Part shown: positions 28,856-37,620 of the stretch, piece by piece
Layout: the number at the start of each line of letters is the position of its first letter
Numbering within the stretch: position 1 is the first letter of the stretch
DNA from: Komagataeibacter swingsii
GTDB lineage: Bacteria; Pseudomonadota; Alphaproteobacteria; Acetobacterales; Acetobacteraceae
Reading direction: 5' to 3'
NCBI RefSeq assembly: GCF_003207895.1
Contig: NZ_NKUB01000002.1
Coordinates: forward strand, 310,001 to 374,000
Length of the DNA: 64,000 bases
The notes under the pieces: generated by a model
Database searches by the model: none
The model's input: only the letters and a program-made list of their open reading frames with translations
Told to the model about the DNA's origin: nothing
Position numbers and translations under genes: made by a program

Positions 28856-30360
28856 CCCCCCTGCCCGCCCTTGTGCTGCTGCCCATCGTGGGTGGTGGGC
28901 TGGCATGGCTGGCCGAGCGCATCCAGCCCCATACCGCCAGCCCCGCGCGCGATGCATCATGGTGGGTGGCGCTTGGCATCCTGATTGTCGAAACACTGCT
29001 GCTTGTGCTGGTCACGGTCCGCCATCCCGACCATGCGGGACCGTGGCTGGGGCATTTTTCCACGCCATGGATCCCGGCCATGGGCATCGCGGTCAGGCTG
29101 GACATGGATGGCCTTTCGCTGTCGCTGATCTGGCTTTCGCTCATCCTGTGCTTCCTGTGCCTGTTTCTGGCCACCCGTCAGGTCACGGTCAATGCCGGCG
29201 CGTTCCATTTCCTTTTCCTTGCGACCCTTACGGGCATTATCGGTACGTTCCTGGCTACTGACCTGTTCCTGTTCTTCTTTTTCTGGGAACTGATGCTGGT
29301 GCCGATGTTCGTGCTGATTGCCGCATGGGGGCATGAGGACAGGCAGCGCGCCGCCATGAAGTTTTTCATGTTCACGCAGGGCAGCGGCCTGCTCATGCTG
29401 CTGTCCATCCTTGGCCTGGTCATTGCGCATTATCGCGAAAGCGGCGTGCTGACGTTTGATTACTTTACGCTGGCCCGCACGCCATTGTCCCCTGCCCTGT
29501 CCATGCTGCTCATGCTGGGGTTCTTCACCGCCTTTGCCGTCAAGCTGCCTGTCGTGCCGGTCCATGTCTGGCTGCCCGATGCCCATACACAGGCGCCGAC
29601 GGCGGCCAGCGTGCTGCTGGCGGGCATCCTGCTCAAGACCGGGGGGTATGGCATGATCCGGTTCAATGTCATGCTGTTTCCCGATGCGGCCAGCCGTTTT
29701 GCCCCCATCGCCATGGGGCTTGGCGTTGCGGGGATCCTGTACGGGGCGTGGCTGTCGTGCGCGCAGGATGATGTCAAGCGCCTGATTGCCTATAGCAGCA
29801 TAAGCCACATGGGTTTCGTACTGCTTGGCATCTTTACTGGCTCGCGCATCGGGATGCAGGGGGCGATCATACAGATGCTGGCCCATGGGCTGGGCACGGC
29901 GGCGCTGTTCCTGGTCGCGGGCGCCATTCAGGAGCGGCTGCATACACGCGACATGCACCGCATTGGCGGGCTGTGGGCGGCCATGCCACGCCTGTCCAGC
30001 ACGGGGCTGTTCTTTGCCGTGGCCGCGCTGGGCATGCCGGGACTGGGTAATTTCACGGGCGAATTCCTTGTCCTGCTGGCGACATGGCATGTCAGCCCCA
30101 CCATCGCGACATTGACGACGGCGGGGCTGGTCCTGTCCGCGATCTACGCGCTGCGGATGGTCAACCGCATATTCCTGGCGGCCGCCCGGGCTGACCTGCG
30201 ACCCGTACGGGACATCCCGGCCCGGCAGATGGCGGTTTTCGCCTGCGTCATGGCCTTCCTGGTCGTGCTGGGCCTGTACCCGCAGCCTTTCATGACGTTT
30301 TCGACGCCATCCCCCCTGCCGGTTACGGATGTAACCGGCCAGACGGCAGCCACACCATGA
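28852..30360 (+). CDS. nuoM: NADH-quinone oxidoreductase subunit M
   Basis: A 502-residue antiporter-like proton-pumping subunit. FFFWELMLVPMFVLI, KLPVVPVHVWLPDAHTQAPT and AYSSISHMGFVLLG are present with their conserved charged residues. The ATG overlapping the nuoL stop is the start; about 20 more codons upstream are open but belong to the nuoL 3' end. The stop overlaps nuoN by 4 bases. Confidence 0.95.
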   Translation: MTPLPALVLLPIVGGGLAWLAERIQPHTASPARDASWWVALGILIVETLLLVLVTVRHPDHAGPWLGHFSTPWIPAMGIAVRLDMDGLSLSLIWLSLILCFLCLFLATRQVTVNAGAFHFLFLATLTGIIGTFLATDLFLFFFFWELMLVPMFVLIAAWGHEDRQRAAMKFFMFTQGSGLLMLLSILGLVIAHYRESGVLTFDYFTLARTPLSPALSMLLMLGFFTAFAVKLPVVPVHVWLPDAHTQAPTAASVLLAGILLKTGGYGMIRFNVMLFPDAASRFAPIAMGLGVAGILYGAWLSCAQDDVKRLIAYSSISHMGFVLLGIFTGSRIGMQGAIIQMLAHGLGTAALFLVAGAIQERLHTRDMHRIGGLWAAMPRLSSTGLFFAVAALGMPGLGNFTGEFLVLLATWHVSPTIATLTTAGLVLSAIYALRMVNRIFLAAARADLRPVRDIPARQMAVFACVMAFLVVLGLYPQPFMTFSTPSPLPVTDVTGQTAATP

Positions 30361-31811
30361 TCGGGCATGATGTCTTCCTGCCAGCCCCGCTGCTGGCCGT
30401 CCCTTCGGGGATCATGGTCATGCTGGCCGCCACGGTGTGGCGCCGGTCGGCGGGACGCAGCCTTGCATGCGCGATGGTGACGCTGCTGCTGGCCCTTGCC
30501 GTCGTGGGGCGCCATACGGGCGGACGGCCCGATAATGGCGACAGCCTGTTCATCCAGGATCGCTGGACGAGCTATACCGCCGCCCTGATCATATTTTCCA
30601 CCCTGTGCATCCTGCTCATGTCATGGCGGGACAGGGGGCATGACGGGACCACGCGGGTCGATGAATATTCCCTGCTGTTCATGCTGGGCACGCTTGGTGC
30701 GCTGGCCATGGTATTCAGCGCCAATTACATGCCGTTTTTCCTGGGACTGGAAATACTTGGCGTCTCCATCACCGGGCTTGCGACCTTTCGCTACCGTCCT
30801 GTCATGGCAGGGTGTGAGGCCGCGATGAAGTACCTGATCCTGTCAGGGGTATCGTCCGCCATTTTTCTGTTCGGCACTGGCCTGGCCTATGGCGTTACGG
30901 GGTCCCTGCGGTTCACGCCACCCGTCGCGGCAGGCGGGATGCCCGCCGCATTGCCGGTTGCCGCCACGGTCATGGTTCTTGCCGGCATGTTCTTCAAGCT
31001 GTCCGCTGCCCCCTTCCATATGTGGCTGCCGGACGTGATGGAAGGCGCACCCGTTCCGGTGGCGGCATTTGTGGCCGTGGTTTCGAAAATCGCGATATTT
31101 TCAGCACTTGTCCGCTATTTCGGAACAGGGGCGCAGCCTCCGTTCCTCAATGATATCGTATCTGTTGTCATTATCCTGACCATTATGGCGGGCAACCTGC
31201 TCGCCCTGCGCCAGACCAGCCTCACGCGCCTTATGGCCTGTTCATCCATTGCGCATGTAGGATACCTCCTGATCGCGTTCCTTTGTCCCGGCCATGTGCA
31301 ATCGGGGGCCATAACCGTCTATCTTGCGGCCTATGCCGCCAGTACGCTGGGTGTATTCGCGACCATGACCGCCTTTGCCAGCCCGGACGGACCGGATGGC
31401 ACACGCATCGCACAGTGGCGGGGACTGTTTTTCAGCCGCCCGTTCCTGGCGTCAGCCATGGCGCTCATGCTGTTTTCGCTTGCGGGCATCCCACCGGGCA
31501 TCGGTTTTCTTGCGAAATTCGAGGTCGCTGCAACCGGCGTCGAACACCAGCGTGACGTGCTGCTGTGCACCCTCATAATCGGCAGCATTATCGGGCTGTA
31601 TTATTACCTGAACATTATCCGTATCATGATGACGGCGCCATTGTTACCTGCCCATCCCCTGAAGCGGCATGCCCGCCCGGAACTGGCGGCGCTTGTCATC
31701 GTTCTGACCATAATCGTGGTGATCGGGGGGCTTTTTCCCGCCCGCGCCATCCACCCGCTGCTTCCCGCGCCCCCTGCCCCGCCTGGACTGCCGGACGGGA
31801 TGACGCATTGA
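30357..31811 (+). CDS. nuoN: NADH-quinone oxidoreductase subunit N
   Basis: A 484-residue third antiporter-like subunit, last of the 13-gene complex I operon. Recognisable segments include FFLGLEILGVSITGLATF, AAMKYLILSGVSSAIFLFG, KLSAAPFHMWLPDVMEGAP and ACSSIAHVGYLL. It overlaps nuoM by 4 bases. A CBS-domain gene follows after 44 bases with no terminator between them. Confidence 0.94.
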   Translation: MIGHDVFLPAPLLAVPSGIMVMLAATVWRRSAGRSLACAMVTLLLALAVVGRHTGGRPDNGDSLFIQDRWTSYTAALIIFSTLCILLMSWRDRGHDGTTRVDEYSLLFMLGTLGALAMVFSANYMPFFLGLEILGVSITGLATFRYRPVMAGCEAAMKYLILSGVSSAIFLFGTGLAYGVTGSLRFTPPVAAGGMPAALPVAATVMVLAGMFFKLSAAPFHMWLPDVMEGAPVPVAAFVAVVSKIAIFSALVRYFGTGAQPPFLNDIVSVVIILTIMAGNLLALRQTSLTRLMACSSIAHVGYLLIAFLCPGHVQSGAITVYLAAYAASTLGVFATMTAFASPDGPDGTRIAQWRGLFFSRPFLASAMALMLFSLAGIPPGIGFLAKFEVAATGVEHQRDVLLCTLIIGSIIGLYYYLNIIRIMMTAPLLPAHPLKRHARPELAALVIVLTIIVVIGGLFPARAIHPLLPAPPAPPGLPDGMTH

Positions 31812-31855
31812 CGGGACCGGTTTTTGGTTATCCAAAACATGGAAAGGATTGTCCC

Positions 31856-32356
31856 ATGTCCTCTCGTGTCTTTCATATTCTGGCGCAGAAAGGCCGTACG
31901 GTCATTACCGTCAGGGCGGACGATCCCATCCTGAGCGTCGCCGCCACGCTGGCGCGGCATAATATTGGCGGCGCACCCGTTCTTGGCCCGGATGGGCAAC
32001 TGGTTGGCCTTGTATCGGAAAAAATGATTGTCCATGCCCTGTCCCGGCATGGCGCGGACATAACGACCCTGACCGCAGGGGACATCATGGCAAGGGACAT
32101 ACCGACCGCAACACCCGATGACAGTATTTATGATATTGCCTGCCGCATGACGTATTCCCGCAACCGGCATGTACCCGTTCTGGAAAACGGGAAACTGGCG
32201 GGGCTGGTCAGTATCGGGGATATCGTCAAGCTCCGTGCCGAAAATGCGGAACAGGAGGCACAGGAACTGCAGGACTACGTGACAGGCAGCGACCATGCCG
32301 CAGTCCAGCCCCCCAATGACGTGCCGCCCATGCAATGCGGAAGAAAGCAGGACTGA
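31856..32356 (+). CDS. CBS-domain pair protein
   Basis: A 166-residue soluble protein made of two CBS motifs (about 15-70 and 80-140). Examples are ADDPILSVAATLARHNIGGAPVL and RHVPVLENGKLAGLVSIGDI. Paired CBS domains commonly sense adenine nucleotides or NAD(H). The ATG follows AAAGGATT. It lies 44 bases after nuoN and may be cotranscribed, which would fit a role in energy or redox sensing, but no partner is known. The open frame extends far upstream inside nuoN without similarity, so the internal ATG is preferred. Confidence 0.85.
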   Translation: MSSRVFHILAQKGRTVITVRADDPILSVAATLARHNIGGAPVLGPDGQLVGLVSEKMIVHALSRHGADITTLTAGDIMARDIPTATPDDSIYDIACRMTYSRNRHVPVLENGKLAGLVSIGDIVKLRAENAEQEAQELQDYVTGSDHAAVQPPNDVPPMQCGRKQD

Positions 32357-32473
32357 TCCCCCCGCTCGGGTGGCTGGGGGAACGTGGTGACAGCGGTATC
32401 AGGGGCATGCGTGTCCCCCTACCGTCATCCGGCCATGGCCGCCGTCAATTGCCACCAACGCCGTGCCAACACA

Positions 32474-33769
32474 TCACTTCGCCAGGGCGTCCATGATCCT
32501 GCCCCGCAGTACCGCCCCCGCAACACCCAGGCGCCAGCCAAAATGCGCAGGGATAGGACGCAGGGGTGAAACCGGCAGCAGGATTTCCCCAGTGGGAACC
32601 CCGCTGATCCGGCGTGCGATCTCCCGTCCCATCAAGGTCCCCATCGCCACCCCGCGGCCATTATACCCTACGCAGGCCATGATCCCCTCGATCGGTTCAT
32701 GCCAGTGGGGATAATGGTCAAGGGTCATGGCAAGCTGGCCATTCCATCCATACCGCCATGCCGTCCCCCCCAGAAATGGCCACAGCTTGCAGGCATATTC
32801 CTGCAGGAACGGAAATGCCGCGGGGCCTGACAGGTCGCGGGAAGCGGACCGCCCGCCGATAAGCAGGCGCCCTGCGCCATCAATCCGGTAATATGTCACC
32901 AGTTCGCCCATCTCATACACGACTTCACGATCGGCCAGGATGCGCTTTACAAAGGGGGCAGGCAGCGGATCCGTCGCGATAATGGCGCTGTAGGCCGGGA
33001 CGAGGGTGCGACGCAGCCGGTTCCACAACCGCCCTGAATACCCATTGGTGGCGAAGACGACATGCGTGGCGTTTACGCTGCCCTGTGGTGTCCTGACCTG
33101 CCATTTTCCGTTTGCCCGGCGCAGGGACATGACGGGCGACCTGGTGTGGATAACCGCACCGTTATCGATCGCGGCCTGCGCAAGCCCGCGCGTATAGGCC
33201 AGTGGATTGACCTGGCCCCCGCGCGCGTCGATAAAGCCGCCACGGTAACGGCTGCTGCCCGTGCGGGTGGCGATGTCCGCGCGATCCAGCCAGGTGACCG
33301 GGCCGCCCCGGTCACGGCATTCACTGAACAGTTCCCGTTCATGCGCAAGATGCCCCTCCGCCGTGGACGCACGGATCGTACCACCACGCGCCGCATCGCA
33401 TTTGATGCCGTATTTCGCGATCAGGTCAAACACAAGGTCAGGAGCGTTCCACGCCGCATCGGCCAGTGCCGCCCCATGGGACCCAAAGTCACGCTCGACC
33501 TCGGACGGCATGGTCTTGAGGCCGGGATTGACCTGCCCGCCATTACGGCCCGATGCGCCCCAGCCGATCTCGTTGGCTTCCAGCACCATGACCCCCGACC
33601 CTGCCCGGGCCAGATGCAGCGCCGCCGACAGGCCGGTAAATCCCGCACCGATCAGCGCGGTTTCACATATGTGTTCCCCCTGCAATGCGGTCGTGACCGG
33701 CCCGGGCGGGCTGACGGCGGCATACAGGCTGGGGGGAAGGGATTTATAGGAAATGGAAGCCATGACCAT
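32474..33769 (-). CDS. FAD-dependent oxidoreductase, PuuB/OrdL-like
   Basis: A 431-residue DAO-family flavoenzyme. The dinucleotide-binding motif IGAGFTGLSAALHLA (about 38-52) is followed by GWGASGRNGGQVNPG (about 68-82), typical of gamma-glutamylputrescine oxidase and related amine oxidases. The C-terminal GYNGRGVAMG closes the FAD site. A GGAG ribosome-binding site lies 5 bases before the first of two close ATGs. An amino-acid permease gene ends 42 bases upstream on the same strand, so the pair probably imports and oxidises an amine or amino acid. The exact substrate is not determined. Confidence 0.87.
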   Translation of the reverse strand: MVMASISYKSLPPSLYAAVSPPGPVTTALQGEHICETALIGAGFTGLSAALHLARAGSGVMVLEANEIGWGASGRNGGQVNPGLKTMPSEVERDFGSHGAALADAAWNAPDLVFDLIAKYGIKCDAARGGTIRASTAEGHLAHERELFSECRDRGGPVTWLDRADIATRTGSSRYRGGFIDARGGQVNPLAYTRGLAQAAIDNGAVIHTRSPVMSLRRANGKWQVRTPQGSVNATHVVFATNGYSGRLWNRLRRTLVPAYSAIIATDPLPAPFVKRILADREVVYEMGELVTYYRIDGAGRLLIGGRSASRDLSGPAAFPFLQEYACKLWPFLGGTAWRYGWNGQLAMTLDHYPHWHEPIEGIMACVGYNGRGVAMGTLMGREIARRISGVPTGEILLPVSPLRPIPAHFGWRLGVAGAVLRGRIMDALAK

Positions 33770-33811
33770 GTGTACTCCACCACAATCGCTGAAAGGATCA
33801 GGTTCAGACCG

Positions 33812-35263
33812 TCACGAAAAACGCGATGTATCGGACGCCCCCACCGGAACGGCTGCCTGGCGCCCTGCCCGGGCCGCCTGCGCGTATCCGTTACGACGCC
33901 AGCGCCCGAACGAGATGTTTTCGATCACGATAATGACGCCAAGGCTGATCGTGCTCAGCACGATTTCCTGACGCGTATGCTCGGTCGCGAAGAACATGGT
34001 GACCAGCGTGGCCAGCAGCGCACCCAACGTTGCATATGACAGGAACGGAAACCCCCACATGGGAAGCGCGGGCGTCTCCCCCCTGGCCATGCAGGCGCGA
34101 CGCAGGCGGATATGCGCCACGACAATCAGCACATAGTCGAACAGGATGAAGGTGCCGCTCGCGCTGACCAGAAAACCGAATACCCGCCCCGGCGCCACCA
34201 TGCCCACCAGCGCCACGACAACCGCGACCCCACAGCCGCACAGGATGGCTCGCACGGGGGTGCCTTTTGCGTTGCGCTGAAGGAAGGTTACGGGCGCATC
34301 GCCATTTTCCGCCAGTTCGCACAGGATACGTGATGTTATGTATATGCCCGAATTAAGGGCCGACAATGTCGCGATCAGCATGACGGCCGTCATCATGGCC
34401 GAGGCAAACGGCACGCCGATATATTCCAGCGTCGACAGAAAAGGCGAATATCCCGGCACGACGCGCGACAGTGGCAGCAGGAAGATAATAAGCCCGATGG
34501 AGATAAGATAGAAGATCATGATCCGCAGCACCACCGTCCGGGTGGACCGGGCCACGTTACCGGCGGGGTCGGAGCTGTCGCATGCGGCGATGGTCGTTAT
34601 TTCCGACCCCGCCATGGAAAGCATGATACCGGGAATGACCGCCAGCAGGGTAAACAGGCCATGCGGTATCAGCCCGGCGGCGGAAAACAGCGCCCCACCC
34701 GGGCTGGCGGCCCCTTTCATGCCGAACAGGACGGAGAGGCCAATCAGGATGAAAACCACGATCGTGGTGATCTTGAGGACCGAGAACCAGTACTCGAACT
34801 CCCCATATCCCCTTACGGAAAACAGGTTGACCCCCGTCATGATCCCGATCACCAGCAATTCGATGACCAGATAGGGAAGCGGCAGATAGGGACTGAGGAA
34901 GCTGGCGGCGGCGATTGCCTCCAGCCCCAGCAGGGTGGCCCACATGATCCAGTAGATCCATCCCGCGATGAAACCGACCCGCAGCCCCAGCCCACGGCGG
35001 ATCTGCCCGACAAACGAACCCTTGCCGGGGGACGCGACGGTCATTTCCCCCAGCATCCGCGTCACGCACATGACCAGCAGGCCGCACAGAAAATATGAAA
35101 ACAGCGCCCCGGCCCCGGCCGTGGAGAGGGCCGTGGCCGACCCCACGAACAGGCTGGCCCCGATCACCCCCCCGATCGAAATCATGGAAACATGCCGGTC
35201 CTTGAGCACCGCATTCTCCGGAACCGTCTTTACCCTGGGCGCAGGCGGTGAAAGGCTGTTCAT
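33812..35263 (-). CDS. Amino acid/polyamine permease (APC family, GabP-like)
   Basis: A 483-residue inner-membrane permease with about 12 hydrophobic segments. SIGGVIGASLFVGSATAL (about 29-46) is the conserved first helix of the APC amino-acid transporter group, and AGSEITTIAACDSSDP matches the GABA and aromatic amino-acid permease branch. It is the first gene of a two-gene unit with the downstream FAD oxidase. A relic of a TonB receptor lies immediately upstream. The substrate (GABA, putrescine derivative or amino acid) is inferred only from family and neighbour. Confidence 0.88.
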   Translation of the reverse strand: MNSLSPPAPRVKTVPENAVLKDRHVSMISIGGVIGASLFVGSATALSTAGAGALFSYFLCGLLVMCVTRMLGEMTVASPGKGSFVGQIRRGLGLRVGFIAGWIYWIMWATLLGLEAIAAASFLSPYLPLPYLVIELLVIGIMTGVNLFSVRGYGEFEYWFSVLKITTIVVFILIGLSVLFGMKGAASPGGALFSAAGLIPHGLFTLLAVIPGIMLSMAGSEITTIAACDSSDPAGNVARSTRTVVLRIMIFYLISIGLIIFLLPLSRVVPGYSPFLSTLEYIGVPFASAMMTAVMLIATLSALNSGIYITSRILCELAENGDAPVTFLQRNAKGTPVRAILCGCGVAVVVALVGMVAPGRVFGFLVSASGTFILFDYVLIVVAHIRLRRACMARGETPALPMWGFPFLSYATLGALLATLVTMFFATEHTRQEIVLSTISLGVIIVIENISFGRWRRNGYAQAARAGRQAAVPVGASDTSRFS

Positions 35264-35269
35264 ACGTTC

Positions 35270-35485
35270 TTACCTCATTCTCAGCAGGTGATCCCGGTCC
35301 GGCACCTGGAAACATGCGCTGATCGTTCCGAAATACCGTCGTGGGGCGCCGCGTGCGACGGGATAGGGATCGCCAGACATCGGGTTGCCGTTTGCACCCA
35401 TCATAGAGATATATTTCGAATTCGTAAGGTTATGCGCGTTGGAATCAGGTGGCGGGTCTTTCAGGCGGCCGGGAGCAGGCCACAC
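35270..35485 (-). pseudogene. Relic of a TonB-dependent receptor C-terminus
   Basis: On the minus strand this frame reads HNLTNSKYISMMGANGNP, then SGDPYPVARGAPRRYFGTIS. It matches the last ~55 residues of the receptor at 80-2479 (YNLNNTKYISMMGENGNP ... RGAVRQYFGTISAHFY) almost position by position. The plug and most of the barrel are missing, and the end has drifted to ISACFQV with about 10 extra residues. No trace of the rest of the receptor is seen in the next 300 bases. It is a decayed fragment, not a functional gene. Confidence 0.85.
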
Positions 35486-35780
35486 GGATATTGCGAATCC
35501 AGATCATTCCGAACTGGCACCATATCGTATATAGACAGTTTAGCCCCACATGCCCGATCGTGTACATATGCCGACAGGACGACAGGACGAACATATGATG
35601 TATCCGCCACCTGCCGACCCGCATGGGTCGCAGGATAAAAATGGCGGTCTATGGGCGGTTTCCGGCCGTAACAGGCCTGACCTGACGTGTAGAGGCAGCC
35701 CGGCGGGTTGTATCGCGACCGGGATGTATCCATCTTGTAGCACATAGACAGACTGACTGACCCGTTACGGATACCCTTCC

Positions 35781-35981
35781 ATGTCCCGCATTCTGATTGC
35801 CATCGGCCTGCTCCTTCTCCTGGCAGGCCTGTGCTGGCCACTGCTTTCGCGCCTGCCGCTTGGTCGGCTACCGGGGGACATCCTGATACAGAGGCAGAAT
35901 TTTACCGTTTATCTTCCCGTGACAACCTGCGTGCTTGCAAGTGTCATATTATCATTCGTCATGTGGCTCATCAGGCGATAA
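35781..35981 (+). CDS. DUF2905 family small membrane protein
   Basis: A 66-residue protein with two hydrophobic helices (about 3-24 and 43-63). They flank the conserved LPLGRLPGDILIQRQNFTVYLP (around residues 25-46), which identifies the DUF2905 family. Its function is unknown. The ribosome-binding site is weak. It is monocistronic, between a receptor relic and a repeat element. Confidence 0.85.
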   Translation: MSRILIAIGLLLLLAGLCWPLLSRLPLGRLPGDILIQRQNFTVYLPVTTCVLASVILSFVMWLIRR

Positions 35982-36061
35982 TGTTACTTGCAGCCCCTTT
36001 TCCCAAAAACAGGAAAAATGCCCGGTTTGCCGAAGGGTACCATGCATCCCGGGCAAGCATG

Positions 36062-36120
36062 GCGGCGTTTTCCGAAGCTTTCTGGAAAAAAGCTTCACCA
36101 AAAACTTCTTTTAATTTTAA
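36062..36120 (+). repeat. Dispersed hairpin repeat, best copy
   Basis: GGCGGCGTTTTCC leads into a stem GAAGCTTT (36075-36082) / AAAGCTTC (36090-36097), followed by ACCAAAAACTTCTTTT. Related blocks occur at 10925-10973, 15538-15590 and 17083-17135. This copy lies between DUF2905 and nhaA and could also act as a transcription terminator. Confidence 0.65.
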
Positions 36121-36367
36121 AGCGCTATCATGAGATGGCGTCTCAAACAGTCTACAAGGCATGTTCAGAAATCAATTTTACTAATACTTTATTGTAATTT
36201 TAAAATTTATATAAATATATGTTAATTTTTTACATGATTTTTATGATATTTAAAAAACAATAATCCAAGGCCGCCAAATACACGCCATGTGACGTGTGGG
36301 AAACAGGGGATGCCAGTGGCTGGCAACCGTCGCTGTCCTTGTCCTTGGGTTCCAATTCCTTCAATAC

Positions 36368-37597
36368 ATGGGAATGCGCAGTTTCCCCGATCATATCCGC
36401 CGCTTTTTCACGTCCCCTGCCGGTGGCGCAGGCATTCTGCTGCTGGCATCGATTCTGGGGTTTGTCCTGGCGAACTCGTCATGGGCTGCGGATTACGAGA
36501 CATTGACAACATGGCCCATGGCGGTTTCCCTGCTGGGGCCACAGGGGCCGGACACCAGTGCCGGATGGGTCTCGGACGGCCTGATGACCCTGTTTTTCCT
36601 GACGGTGATCCTTGAAATCAAGACGGAAATCATCTCAGGGCACCTGTCCTCTTCCCGCCAGATCGCACTCCCCCTGATCGGGGCGGTCGGCGGGATGATG
36701 GCGCCTGCACTGACGTATAGTCTGGTCACCCATGGCCATGCCGATATTTCAGACGGCTGGGCCATTCCCGTGGCGACGGATGCCGCCTTTACCCTGCCGA
36801 TCATCCTGGCGCTTGGCCCGCGTGTTTCGACCGCCGCCAGGATATGGCTGATGGCCCTGGCCATTTTTGATGATGTCCTGGGGATTATCGTCATAGCCCT
36901 GTTTTACGGAACATCCCTGTACTGGGGCGCCCTGATCGCGGTTTTCATCATTGCCGCAGTACTGGCCTGCATGAACAGATCAGGTATCGCGACAGTCTGG
37001 CCCTATGCTGCCGGTGGCGTATTCCTGTGGGTCGCATTGCTGCATTCTGGCCTGCACCCGACACTGGCCGGGGTCATTACCGGGCTTTTCCTGCCCGCAA
37101 AACCCTCTGGCGGGCCAATCCGGCAATCCACGCCCCTGGACATAACAGCCAGAATTCTCGGCCCTGTCGTGACATGGGGTGTTCTACCACTGTTCGGTTT
37201 CATGAATGCGGGGTTTTCCCTTGCGGGGATGCATGCGGCCATGCTGCTTGCCCCCCTGCCGCTTGGCATCATGCTCGGGCTGCTCATCGGCAAGCCTGTC
37301 GGGGTTTTCGGGACAACAATGCTGGCGGTACGATTGAAAATCGCGACGCTCCCCTCCGGGACATCCACGAAAACGCTATTCGGGCTTTCATTGCTCTGTG
37401 GCATTGGATTTACGATAAGTATATTTATTTCGGGCCTTGCCTTTCCCGCATCGCAATTTGTTATCCTGGCCAAGATGGGAATATTCGCAGGATCGGTCAT
37501 CGCTGCCATCAGCGGCTGGCTGTGGTTGCGTTTCATGCCGGTTCCAGACCATCGCGTCCGCCCGTCTGGCCTTGCGCCTGCGCGGGACGGACAGTGA
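36368..37597 (+). CDS. nhaA: Na+/H+ antiporter NhaA
   Basis: About 409 residues from the start chosen, near the usual NhaA size. It exchanges sodium for protons across the inner membrane. RRFFTSPAGGAGILLLASIL begins the first helix, PVATDAAFTLPI carries the first essential aspartate and ALAIFDDVLGIIVIALFYG the adjacent Asp pair. None of the possible starts has a strong ribosome-binding site. The frame is open from a GTG at 36296, which would add 24 residues with an extra hydrophobic stretch. The gene is monocistronic. Confidence 0.9.
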   Translation: MGMRSFPDHIRRFFTSPAGGAGILLLASILGFVLANSSWAADYETLTTWPMAVSLLGPQGPDTSAGWVSDGLMTLFFLTVILEIKTEIISGHLSSSRQIALPLIGAVGGMMAPALTYSLVTHGHADISDGWAIPVATDAAFTLPIILALGPRVSTAARIWLMALAIFDDVLGIIVIALFYGTSLYWGALIAVFIIAAVLACMNRSGIATVWPYAAGGVFLWVALLHSGLHPTLAGVITGLFLPAKPSGGPIRQSTPLDITARILGPVVTWGVLPLFGFMNAGFSLAGMHAAMLLAPLPLGIMLGLLIGKPVGVFGTTMLAVRLKIATLPSGTSTKTLFGLSLLCGIGFTISIFISGLAFPASQFVILAKMGIFAGSVIAAISGWLWLRFMPVPDHRVRPSGLAPARDGQ

Positions 37598-37620
37598 TGA
37601 CTGGCGACCTTGCCATATCA

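Noticed and set aside
32357-32400. TCCCCC...GGGGGA hairpin after the CBS gene as terminator
   Set aside because: The stem is short, the loop large and no T-tract follows.
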